A DNA stretch of 41,711 nt, taken from assembly GCA_032718475.1 (NCBI GenBank), contig JAUCBJ010001322.1, positions 1 to 41,711 on the forward strand. The letters are read 5' to 3'. The translations under genes and the position numbers were made by a program. The notes beneath the pieces are model-generated. The model was not told the origin of the DNA. It was given only the letters and a program-made list of their open reading frames with translations, and did not search any database. Below are positions 6,607-15,900 of this stretch, piece after piece (positions within the stretch are counted from its first letter, which is position 1; every line of letters starts with the position of its first letter). This DNA is from Nemertoderma westbladi. Lineage: Eukaryota > Xenacoelomorpha > Nemertodermatida > Nemertodermatidae.

Positions 6607-7625
6607 TGGAATCTTCCATAATGATTTTGGTCAAGTATGCAAGTGTTTCGGAAACGTGTTGCAGAGAGCCTTGCTTAGCATCAGTGGTATTATGATGGGC
6701 TCAAGATGAGACACGATGTATTTCTTATATTTTTGAGTTTGGTCCTAGGGATGCCTTACTGAAATTAAAGCAAGACATGTTTCTTTTGCCTTTTTTACTT
6801 CTGTCTTCCAATTGAGATGGTGTTGGTGTGAAAGTGAATTTCGTAATGACAGGTACATGCTTATCTAGTGTTTCTGTTATGATATGATCGATGTAGCTTT
6901 CTCGGATTACCTACGGTAGCCGATTTGAAGCAGTAAGTACACTGTGGGCCTGTTCCTTTGTTTGTCAATCGATCAGTGACAATCATGTTATAGCCATCTA
7001 GAACCATATTGTTGAAGATGGTACCGAATTCAGAAGTGTACTGTGAACCTCAAAGGTATGATTCCTTGACTGAAATAGAACCCTTAATGTCACCAACCAA
7101 AATAGTTCTAAAACACATACTGTCACTACTGTCATCTTCTTCTCAGAGGTATCTTTGATAGTGTCTCAATTCTATTACATGACTGCTTGAAGTCAAAAGG
7201 AATGCATGTCCCAATAACCATGACGTCCATCCCTTATCCAGCGGATAAGGGATGCCTGATTTCCGGTTACAGATACATGATTTCCGGCTTCAGATGCATT
7301 TTTGGCAGAACTCAACACAATTACTATATTTTATATTTAACTGGTTATGTATTCATTAAATGTATTAAATTATAAATATAAATATAAATTATATAGATGA
7401 GAATATATGCAATATTTTAGTGATAATTAATAGTTTTGACTAATGAATGAAAAAAATATAATAACCATGAGTTTCAAAATGAGGTTGAAAAAGGCCGGGA
7501 AATAATTGTTGCTACGATTCTGTCACTTTGAACATTAACTGCAGTGCAGAATTGGTTGAGATTGTCCTTTTTGAGGAGTGCAATACCCCCCTCACCAGTA
7601 TCAATACTATCGGCATAAGGTAAGT
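6607..7625 (-). pseudogene. decayed LINE AP-endonuclease domain
   Basis: Reading the minus strand from 7625 leftward gives endonuclease-domain landmarks of non-LTR retrotransposons in the right order, across several frames. GGIALLKKDNL and QSDRIVATIIS come first. After an insertion come VIGTCIPFDF, then ILVGDIKGS (usual form ILxGDFN), EFGTIFNNMVLDGYN, VTDRLTNKG, then SYIDHIITETLDKHVPVITKF (the S.IDHI and DH.PV-like region), and finally TTDAKQGSLQHVSETLAYL from the linker before the reverse transcriptase. Frameshifts and stops are frequent and the D-F-N motif is changed, so it is dead. It is on the opposite strand to the LINE at 10920-12580, so it is a separate insertion. Confidence 0.5.
7223..7490. 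mobile_element. about 270-bp insertion splitting the endonuclease relic
   Basis: The endonuclease peptide is continuous on both sides but interrupted here by AT-rich sequence. The left edge holds a perfect hairpin at 7228-7254: CATCCCTTATCC, loop AGC, GGATAAGGGATG. Next to it is a short direct repeat, TGATTTCCGG, at about 7258 and again at about 7279. The boundaries are approximate; the element type is unknown. Confidence 0.35.
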
Positions 7626-8100
7626 TTTAATATTTATTAAAAATTGGGACGCCTCCACACCTAAAATATATTACTTTTAAAAAACAAATTTCCTGCCTTT
7701 CATCAATCCTCTGTGTGCCTATTGGTTGGGGTGGTGCAGATTAAGAGGGCGGTTGAAGGGGGGAACTTTCCCCTCTTCTTTAATTTATTGACGGTTTGGT
7801 TAAATTTCTTAAATGCCGATTTTGTGATAGAATTGCTCAAATATAATTTGTATCTAATAACTGAGCCGCGTGCTGCGCGAAGGCCCCACGAACGTGTACG
7901 TACTTATTTGCAAATAGTTGCGCTGTGGTTCCTGTCGTCTTTCAGACACTTGGTTGTCCTTTACCTTCTACGGGAGTCCCTAGTATCAGGGTGTCTGATT
8001 CAGACTGCCTGACTATTTACTAATTTTTTAACAATAATGCAAGATTATTGTTATGAAATTAAAATAAACTTACTATTAGTTTCGCATCTAGAAAACTAAC
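7626..8100. other. intronic or intergenic sequence, no exon recognised
   Basis: This lies immediately downstream, on the minus strand, of the second C2 exon. The donor site GTTAGT occupies 8100-8095. No continuation of the MCTP reading frame is visible. The 99-codon plus-strand frame at 7713-8012 has no recognisable domain and I regard it as chance. Confidence 0.55.
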
Positions 8101-8213
8101 CATTCTTTATTCTCAACAGCGGTATAGCTATTTTACCCAGGAATTCAGGAAGCTTGTGTTTGTCTTCATCAAATACTGTTATCTCTAATATCGAATGAAT
8201 ATCTTTAACTTTT
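8101..8213 (-). CDS. MCTP: MCTP exon: second half of a C2 domain
   Basis: The 113-bp exon on the minus strand encodes [19 protein letters not shown] and then [18 protein letters not shown]. This closely resembles the third C2 domain of MCTP proteins, ER-membrane proteins with three C2 domains and two C-terminal transmembrane segments that act in calcium-linked membrane signalling. The acceptor TTTTGCAG ends at 8214 and the donor GTTAGT starts at 8100. The exon begins with one base that completes a leucine codon left open by the upstream exon, and ends with one base of the next codon, so the phases fit. In the calcium-binding loop, DED is kept, but the last expected aspartate, just before FLG, is glutamate. 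The remaining C-terminal exons with the membrane segments should lie further left and were not found. Confidence 0.88.
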
Positions 8214-8917
8214 CTGCAAAATTAAAATAAATTTGATACTTTAATTGCTACCTTTGGTTCATAATTTACTCCAAAAACTGGGAGAAAGTCATTTTTCCCA
8301 TAAGGAAAACGTGGCCATGTGAAGTCTACCAGATTTTCTTCACTTTTCATTCGAAATTTAATTGAAATTGTATATATCTAAGAATCTGTATATTTTGATT
8401 TATACTTATTAAGTGTTTTCTATCTTATAACCTGCGCTGATACTAATTCGTTTATTGTTTTGGTTATTTAGATTCATTATGTATTATGTACTTATGTAAC
8501 CTTAGTGGAAACCTGCATTCTTCACATGGGGTAAACTTCAAAGTGAAATATAACAGCAGAAATTACCCCCAAGAGTAATTAACTCCCAATTGAAGATTAA
8601 TGCATTTCACTTTATTCCCAACGCAAAAGTTAAATAAAGAAAGGTTGAAATATTTTTGGTGGAATTTTTAAAATTGGATTGAAATCCTATCGGATCAGAG
8701 GGTTGATTACCTAGGCTGTCATTAAAATTCCCCCCTGAAGTTTTGGGAAGCCGTTTTACACAAAACAAGGAAATGAATGTATCAATTCCTGCACCAGGGT
8801 TCATAAAAAATATGGTATGTTTCAAAAATATATAATACCTGAAATGAGGTGCATCCTAAGACTTCCTTCCAATAACAATTAAAAGCAAATAACAATAGAA
8901 GGCCTAATGATACTTAC
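8214..8917 (-). other. MCTP intron, 704 bp
   Basis: GT-AG intron: donor GTAAGT at 8917-8912 and acceptor TTTTGCAG ending at 8214. It contains two minus-strand open frames. One, at 8350-8222, encodes 42 residues including VDFTWPRFPYGKNDFLPVFG and stops just before the acceptor. The other covers 8825-8607. Neither matches a family I recognise, and MCTP proteins have no insertion here, so I do not call them exons. Confidence 0.75.
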
Positions 8918-9114
8918 AGTGTAAATACCTTTCCCCACTCTGGGTTTAACGTTTTGTAGATTGTTTGTGTCTGAGCTCTGGTGTTTACCATCTCTAGCAC
9001 GCAGAAAGGGTCGCTTTTCCCGCCAATATCAGCGGAGATTAGATTGGAAGCCTTGAGTACTTTTACAGTTAGATGACCAATATTGAACACATCGGAGAGC
9101 GTAAACCACAGACT
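8918..9114 (-). CDS. MCTP: MCTP exon: first half of a C2 domain
   Basis: The 197-bp exon on the minus strand encodes 65 codons plus two bases. Landmarks in order are [45 protein letters not shown]. The [14 protein letters not shown] stretch and the TLNPEW motif are hallmarks of the third C2 domain in MCTP. The loop 1 calcium ligands are present (D29 and D35, counting from the first codon). The acceptor is TTTTAG ending at 9115 (an AG two bases further in is an alternative) and the donor GTAAGT starts at 8917. The final CT joins the A of the next exon to give leucine, so the two exons splice in frame. The earlier two C2 domains should lie to the right but none was found up to 41711. Confidence 0.9.
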
Positions 9115-9300
9115 CTAAAATCAAAGAAATAAAAAAAATAAACCATCAACACTGGAGCTTGGAGCACCATGGTGGGTCAAATTATTATCAGTATAGAATA
9201 ATAACTAGTTCTTGCTGGCTTTCTAGTTCTTTTCCGCCGAGGAAAAAATGCTTTTACTATTTCGAGGAAATGTGGAATATAATAAGGACTAAATAATTAT

Positions 9301-9432
9301 TTATTACATGGGGAAAAAAGTATAACTTTTTTTCACTATTCTCGAGGCATTTTATTTACCGAGCGCCAGCGAGGTTAATATAGGGTCGAGAGAATATTGA
9401 AAAAAAATGTTCTACGTATATTTTTCCACGGG
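9301..9432. mobile_element. short TIR element, copy B
   Basis: It starts TTATTACATGGGG with AAGTATAAC and ends with an inverted, diverged counterpart (TTTTTCCACGGGT). Inside, ATTCTCGA and TCGAGAGAAT form an inner inverted repeat around GGCATTTTATTTACCGAGCG. The sequence is nearly the same as copy C at 10026-10160. No ORF. MITE-like. Confidence 0.6.
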
Positions 9433-10025
9433 TTTCGCTCAGATTGTACAAAATTGTCTACTTGGATGCTGTTTTAACCCGTGTAATAAAATTTAAGAAA
9501 TTCCATCAAAAATATTTTATTTTACTTTTTCTGCCAGGAAAAAAAGTAAAACTAATGCAATCATATTGATTACATTTTTCCCTTGGGGAAAAAGTACTAC
9601 TTTTTTCCCGATTTTGAGGTATATGGTAGCGAAAAAAGTAATAATTTAAGAAGAAAAATACTTTCTTTTTGTAAAAGATGTTGTTTTCTTTAAAATATTC
9701 ACTTTAAATCATAAGTTTAACGTAACAAAGTTATCGCCAATTTGAGGTCAATTCCGCAATTTTGTGTAATTAATTAATACTAACTACTATATTCTAGCTA
9801 GCTACACTTTGTGAAATGAAATTCCCAAATAATCAAACGAAACATTTGATTAAACTACTGGAGCAAAAGAATTTACAACTAAATATTTAATGCAAAATGT
9901 ATAAATAATTACCCGCCGCGTATATATAATTAATAATATAAATAATTTCTGATCTAGAATAAATAATGCGAAATCATCATAATAAACTTCTAGATCATTG
10001 ATTGGATAATAATTTAATAATAATT
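9433..10025. other. AT-rich stretch with remnants of the TIR element
   Basis: No gene is recognised. A hairpin at 9586-9609, GGGAAAAAGTA and TACTTTTTTCCC around one C, looks like two element ends back to back. Further AAAAAGTA-type words nearby suggest more decayed copies of the same family. Confidence 0.5.
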
Positions 10026-10160
10026 TATTACATGGGAAAAAAAGTAGAACTTTTTTCTCATTATTCTCGAGGCATTTTATTTACCGAGCGTCAGCGAGGT
10101 TAATAAAGGGTCGAGAGAATATTGAAACAAAATGTTATGCGTTTTTTTTCATGTAATACG
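10026..10160. mobile_element. short TIR element, copy C
   Basis: It starts TTATTACATGGGAAAAAAAG with TAGAAC and ends CATGTAATACGTAA, an inverted counterpart. The interior shares GGCATTTTATTTACCGAGCG and the TCGAGAGAATATTGAA word with copy B. The two copies lie about 720 bp apart in the same orientation. Confidence 0.62.
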
Positions 10161-10179
10161 TAATTTTATTCTCAAATTT

Positions 10180-10919
10180 ACGGAGCCCCTAAGAGGAGAT
10201 GAAATCCTCGTTTTTTTATCATTCTTAGTATAGATGTCCGACAACTCAATATATTGATGTGCGCCAGAGTAGATAAGGGTGATGGGTCTCATATCTGACT
10301 CCACTGCGACACCCACCCTGTGGAATGGCAAACCAGGGTGTGGTATTTGCCCCGAGAGCTGACTCGGCAAAAAAGCACCCCCCAACCCCCACTATGGATT
10401 ACATTAGTAATGCGGAGGTCCGTCCAGCCACTAGAGGCCAGTGGAATTACCGGACACAATTGGCCTCACAGGCGTCAGTTATCTCCTGACCGGCTGCCTG
10501 TCTCACCCCCTACTGGAGAGAGAGCGGCAAACAATTCTTTGAGTCCCTTTCCTGATGACCTTTCTGGCCCAAACCCTGGGTCACCAGGGAGGCCAGATTG
10601 TGACGGGGAGAGGGATTCTGGAGTTGGAGGCTACTCTCATGTTCCACCCCGACCAAAAAAGCCATTGGTGAATCTGAGACAAGTCACTAGACTAGACTCA
10701 GTTAACTCTCTAACACTCGGGTCCCCAATGCGACAAGGTGAGCTGACTGGCTTGGCAGATAAGCTTTCTCTTAGGCAGTGGGTATTCAAGAGCACCGAAT
10801 GCAGACTGGACAGACTGATGGGGTTCTGATTAGGACATCTGGGTGGTTGGCGACTCGCCCCAGCATCAGCAGATGATAGTGGCAATGGTGGAATTGGTCT
10901 ATTGATGAATCGAACTTAC
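10180..10919 (+). mobile_element. GC-richer segment, possible LINE 5' region
   Basis: This segment is visibly richer in G and C than its AT-rich left flank and runs into the LINE reverse transcriptase. It contains an open frame at 10320-10829 (169 codons, proline- and serine-rich, with SPPTGERAANNSLSPFPDD). I do not recognise the product. It could be 5' UTR or an ORF1-like part of the same LINE, but the expected AP-endonuclease domain is not visible between it and the reverse transcriptase, so the copy seems internally deleted or the segment is unrelated. Confidence 0.35.
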
Positions 10920-12580
10920 TGTCTTATCTTACTGGGCGGAAAAGCCAAAAAACCACCAAGGTTAAGGCAGAATCACCAGCCGATCGCCTCCATATGGTTG
11001 GAAGGCCCACTTTGAAAAGCTCCTCAATAATGACAGGGTATTGCCCGATAACTTTATAGAAGTAAAAGTGTCAGAGTCTGTGTACTCCCAGATATTACCA
11101 TTGGCGATATCTTGCGATTTGCAGAAGGGAAGGCTGTTGCAAAGAGCATTAAGACCAATCGTGCCAGTGGAGTAGATGGTGTTCCCCCTGAGGTCTTTAA
11201 AATACCTGAGTGTTTAAAGCTCATCTATCCCATCATAGTAGACATATACAGAACAACAAGAACCCCACAAGAAATTAAAACAAATAAGTTGGTGCCAGTT
11301 CCCAAGAAGGGCAACCTAACACTCTATGGTTCTTTTCGGGGAATCTCATTGATCTCGATTGCTGCAAAGCTATACAATAGAATTCTATTAAATCGCATCA
11401 GGGATCCCATTGAGAGACTGCTCCGTGGAAAGCAGAATGGGTTCCGTAAAGGTCGTGGGACCGTGGAGCCCAATTTGGCACTTAGAAGGATAATTGAAGA
11501 TTTATCAAAAAAGATAGACATCTGGCTGTTATGTAGACTTCTTCAAGGCCTTTGATTCAGTCTCTCGCTCACGTATGTTCAGCATACTTTCATTATATGG
11601 GATTCCTGATGAAATTATTGCTGCAATCAGATCAGTATACGATGGTTCGACAACATTTGTGTCTACTGTTGACGATGACACAGAACCATTTGAAGTGTTA
11701 TGGGGCGTCCTCCAAGGAGACACACTTGCGCCATTATTGTTCATAATTGTGGTTGACTATGTTCTACGCATGTCCTTAGATCATCATAATGATGATGGGG
11801 TGATGATAACTCCACCTACTGGTTCCAGAAGTCGAGTAAATCCTGCCAAGTACCTAACTGATCTAGACTTTGCTGATGACTTAGTCTTGGTCTTTTTATT
11901 AACTCCAAAAAGACCAAAATTTTGACAGTTAACTTCGAAAGTCCTCAGCAAGTCTCTGACCGGATGAGCATAAGCTCAAAGGATGGTATGCTTGAGCATG
12001 TTGACGACTTATGTTACCTGGGATCATGAATCCGGAAGTCAGGTGAGGACCTTCGAATACGTAAGGGAAAGGCATGGGCAGCCTTGAATGGGCTTTCCAG
12101 GATTTGGAAGTCACAGAGAATTAATCGGAAACTTAAGGTCCGATTATTTAGAGCAGCAGTAGTTACAGTACTCCTCTATGGGAGTCCATGCCGGGCTCTA
12201 ACTGCGGAGGAAACCAAATCTCTGGATGGCACATTCACAAGAATGCTACGCCGGGTTAATTGTGTCAAGTACAATGCACACATCTCCAACCAGACACTAT
12301 ATAACATTGGAGGTGTCTCTTTGGTTCCCCCACGATTGATAATATAACAAAGTCGCCTCCGCTTTGCAGGACATTGCTTTCGCCGTGAGGACCAGCCAGT
12401 GCATAATCTTGTGCTTTGGCAGCATCATGGAGTGAATAAGCATGGTGGACAGCCCATGATTTTCTTGAGACGCATCTTAAAGACACTGGCCTTGAAGATG
12501 CGGATGATCTAGCAAATGGCATGGGTGATAGGGAGTTGTGGCGGCGCAATTTTGTCGACAAGCCGGCACAGCATTCTTAA
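10920..12580 (+). pseudogene. broken LINE reverse transcriptase (APE-type, clade uncertain)
   Basis: The plus strand encodes, in several frames, the linker and reverse transcriptase of an endonuclease-reverse transcriptase LINE. Landmarks are WKAHFEKLLN (about 11004), KSIKTNRASGVDGVPPEVFK, GSFRGISLISIAAKLYNRIL, GKQNGFRKGRGT, then motif A DFFKAFDS (11536-11559), motif B QGDTLAPLLF (from 11713) and the catalytic FADD (11869-11880). The C-terminal part has GKAWAALNGLSRIWKS, LFRAAVVTVLLYGS, LDGTFTRMLRRV, RLRFAGHCFRRED and DRELWRRNF, ending at a TAA near 12578. Frameshifts lie near 11520, 11925 and 12478, and stops at 12027 and 12345. The catalytic residues survive but no intact protein can be made. 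The 5' endonuclease is missing. Confidence 0.85.
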
Positions 12581-12841
12581 AAATGCAGCTGCAATGCAGC
12601 ATGCCGATCCTAGTAGTAGTATAATTAACATGCTTTCCTGTTACAAGGTTGTTCTAGAAAGTTTAGGTACATAATTACCATTACTACCATTACATACACA
12701 TAGACACCCACATACGTTATGTGTACGCACCTATATTCTAGAACGTACCTTAAGTGCGCCTGTAATTCAAGATGCAGGGAAGAGGAGGTTACAGCGGCGC
12801 AGTATTCTAATCAAAACAATAAGAAACAGTCAAAAAAATAC
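12581..12841. other. LINE 3' flank and array border
   Basis: GCAGCTGCAATGCAGCATGC and a short TAG-repeat (about 12611-12620) follow the LINE stop and may be its 3' UTR and tail. TTCTAGAA occurs at 12652 and 12736. The open frame at 12719-12970 runs into the first satellite units and is ended by a stop in the repeat; I do not consider it a gene. Confidence 0.5.
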
Positions 12842-12960
12842 GTGGTAAATCTGCTAAGAACCTACAGTAAGGAACGCCTTAGTTCATCTGTGACAAAGAA
12901 CCCGGTAAATCTGCTAAGAACCTACAGTAAGGAACGCCTTAGTTCATCTGTGACTAAGAA
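12842..12960 (+). repeat. two 60-bp founder-like units at the array edge
   Basis: Two tandem 60-bp units (12842-12901 and 12902-12961, approximately) each consist of a 20-bp piece, GGTAAATCTGCTAAGAACCT, joined to one ordinary 40-bp unit. The 20-bp piece looks like a shortened version of the unit's own second half (TCATCTGTGACTAAGAACCC). This longer form occurs nowhere else in the array. Confidence 0.8.
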
Positions 12961-15900
12961 CCCACAGTAAGGAACGCCTTAGTTCATCTGTGACTAAGAA
13001 CCCACAGTAAGGAACGCCTTAGTTCATCTGTGACTAAGAACCCACAGTAAGGAACGCCTTAGTTCATCTGTGACTAAGAACCCACAGTAAGGAACGCCAT
13101 AGTTTATCTGTGACTAAGAACCCACAGTAAGGAACGCCTTAGTTCATCTGTAACTAAGAAACCACAGTAAGGAACGCCTTAGTTCATCTGTGACTAAGAA
13201 CCCACAGTAAGGAACGCCTTAGTTCATCTGTGACTAAGAACCCACAGTAAGGAACGCCATAGTTTATCTGTGACTAAGAACCCACAGTAAGGAACGCCTT
13301 AGTTCATCTGTGACTAAGAACCCACAGTAAGGAACGCCTTAGTTCATATGTGACAAAGAACCCACAGTAAGGAACGCCACACATTAAGGAACGCCATAGT
13401 TTATCTGTGACTAAGAACCCACAGTAAGGAACGCTATAGTTTATCTGTGACTAAGAACCCACAGTAAGGAACGCCTTAGTTCATCTGTGACTAAGAACCC
13501 ACAGTAAGGAACGCCATATTTTATCTTCGACTAAGAACCCACAGTAAGGAACGCCTTAGTTCATATGTGACAAAGAACCCACAGTAAGGAACGCCATAGT
13601 TCATATGTGACTAAGAACCCACAGTAAGGAACGCCTTAGTTCATCTGTGACTAAGAACCCACAGTAAGGAACGCCTTAGTTCATATGTGACTAAGAACCC
13701 ACAGTAAGGAACGCCTTAGTTCATCTGTGACTAAGAACCCACAGTAAGGAACGCCTTAGTTCATCTGTGACTAAGAACCCACAGTAAGGAACGCCATAGT
13801 TCATATGTGACTAAGAACCCACAGTAAGGAACGCCTTAGTTCATCTGTGACTAAGAACCCACAGTAAGGAACGCCTTAGTTCATCTGTGACTAAGAACCC
13901 ACAGTAAGGAACGCAATAGTTTATCTGTGACTAAGAACCCACAGTAAGGAACGCCATAGTTCATATGTGACTAAGAACCCACAGTAAGGAACGCCTTAGT
14001 TCATCTGTGACTAAGAACCCACAGTAAGGAACGCAATAGTTCATCTGTGACTAAGAACCCACAGTAAGGAACGCAATAGTTCATCTGTGACTAAGAACCC
14101 ACAGTAAGGAACGCCTTAGTTCATATGTGACAAAGAACCCACAGTAAGGAACGCAATAGTTCATCTGTGACTAAGAACCCACAGTAAGGAACGCAATAGT
14201 TCATCTGTGACTAAGAACCCACAGTAAGGAACGCAATAGTTCATCTGTGACTAAGAACCCACAGTAAGGAACGCAATAGTTCATCTGTGACTAAGAACCC
14301 ACAGTAAGGAACGCAATAGTTCATCTGTGACTAAGAACCCACAGTAAGGAACGCAATAGTTCATCTGTGACTAAGAACCCACAGTAAGGAACGCAATAGT
14401 TCATCTGTGACTAAGAACCCACAGTAAGGAACGCCATAGTTCATATGTGACTAAGAACCCACAGTAAGGAACGCCTTAGTTCATCTGTGACTAAGAACCC
14501 ACAGTAAGGAACGCAATAGTTCATCTGTGACTAAGAACCCACAGTAAGGAACGCAATAGTTCATCTGTGACTAAGAACCCACAGTAAGGAACGCCTTAGT
14601 TCATATGTGACAAAGAACCCACAGTAAGGAACGCCTTAGTTCATATGTGACAAAGAACCCACAGTAAGGAACGCCTTAGTTCATCTGCGACTAAGAACCC
14701 ACAGTAAGGAACGCAATAGTTCATCTGTGACTAAGAACCCACAGTAAGGAACGCCTTAGTTCATATGTGACAAAGAACCCACAGTAAGGAACGCCTTAGT
14801 TCATATGTGACAAAGAACCCACAGTAAGGAACGCCTTAGTTCATCTGCGACTAAGAACCCACAGTAAGGAACGCAATAGTTCATCTGTGACTAAGAACCC
14901 ACAGTAAGGAACGCCTTAGTTCATATGTGACAAAGAACCCACAGTAAGGAACGCCTTAGTTCATATGTGACTAAGAACCCACAGTAAGGAACGCAATAGT
15001 TCATATGTGACTAAGAACCCACAGTAAGGAACGCCATAGTTCATCTGTGACAAAGAACCCACAGTAAGGAACGCAATAGTTCATCTGTGACAAAGAACCC
15101 ACAGTAAGGAACGCCATAGTTCATATGTGACTAAGAACCCACAGTAAGGAACGCCATAGTTCATCTGTGACAAAGAACCCACAGTAAGGAACGCAATAGT
15201 TCATCTGTGACAAAGAACCCACAGTAAGGAACGCCATAGTTCATATGTGACTAAGAACCCACAGTAAGGAACGCCATAGTTCATCTGTGACAAAGAACCC
15301 ACAGTAAGGAACGCCATAGTTCATATGTGACTAAGAACCCACAGTAAGGAACGCCATAGTTCATCTGTGACAAAGAACCCACAGTAAGGAACGCCTTAGT
15401 TCATATGTGACAAAGAACCCACAGTAAGGAACGCAATAGTTCATCTGTGACAAAGAACCCACAGTAAGGAACGCCATAGTTCATATGTGACTAAGAACCC
15501 ACAGTAAGGAACGCCTTAGTTCATATGTGACAAAGAACCCACAGTAAGGAACGCAATAGTTCATCTGTGACAAAGAACCCACAGTAAGGAACGCCATAGT
15601 TCATATGTGACTAAGAACCCACAGTAAGGAACGCCTTAGTTCATATGTGACAAAGAACCCACAGTAAGGAACGCAATAGTTCATCTGTGACAAAGAACCC
15701 ACAGTAAGGAACGCCATAGTTCATATGTGACTAAGAACCCACAGTAAGGAACGCCATAGTTCATCTGTGACAAAGAACCCACAGTAAGGAACGCAATAGT
15801 TCATCTGTGACAAAGAACCCACAGTAAGGAACGCCATAGTTCATATGTGACTAAGAACCCACAGTAAGGAACGCCTTAGTTCATATGTGACAAAGAACCC

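Noticed and set aside
7713-8012. 99-codon plus-strand frame
   Set aside because: Leucine-rich but no recognisable domain, no repeat or splice support, and antisense to the presumed MCTP intron.
8607-8825. 72-codon minus-strand frame in the MCTP intron
   Set aside because: Lies within an intron whose flanking exons join in phase without it; no family recognised.
10637-10885. 82-codon minus-strand frame
   Set aside because: Shadow of the GC-richer plus-strand segment; no motif.
12719-12970. 83-codon frame entering the satellite
   Set aside because: Most of it is repeat translation and it ends at the first ordinary unit; no start context or homology.
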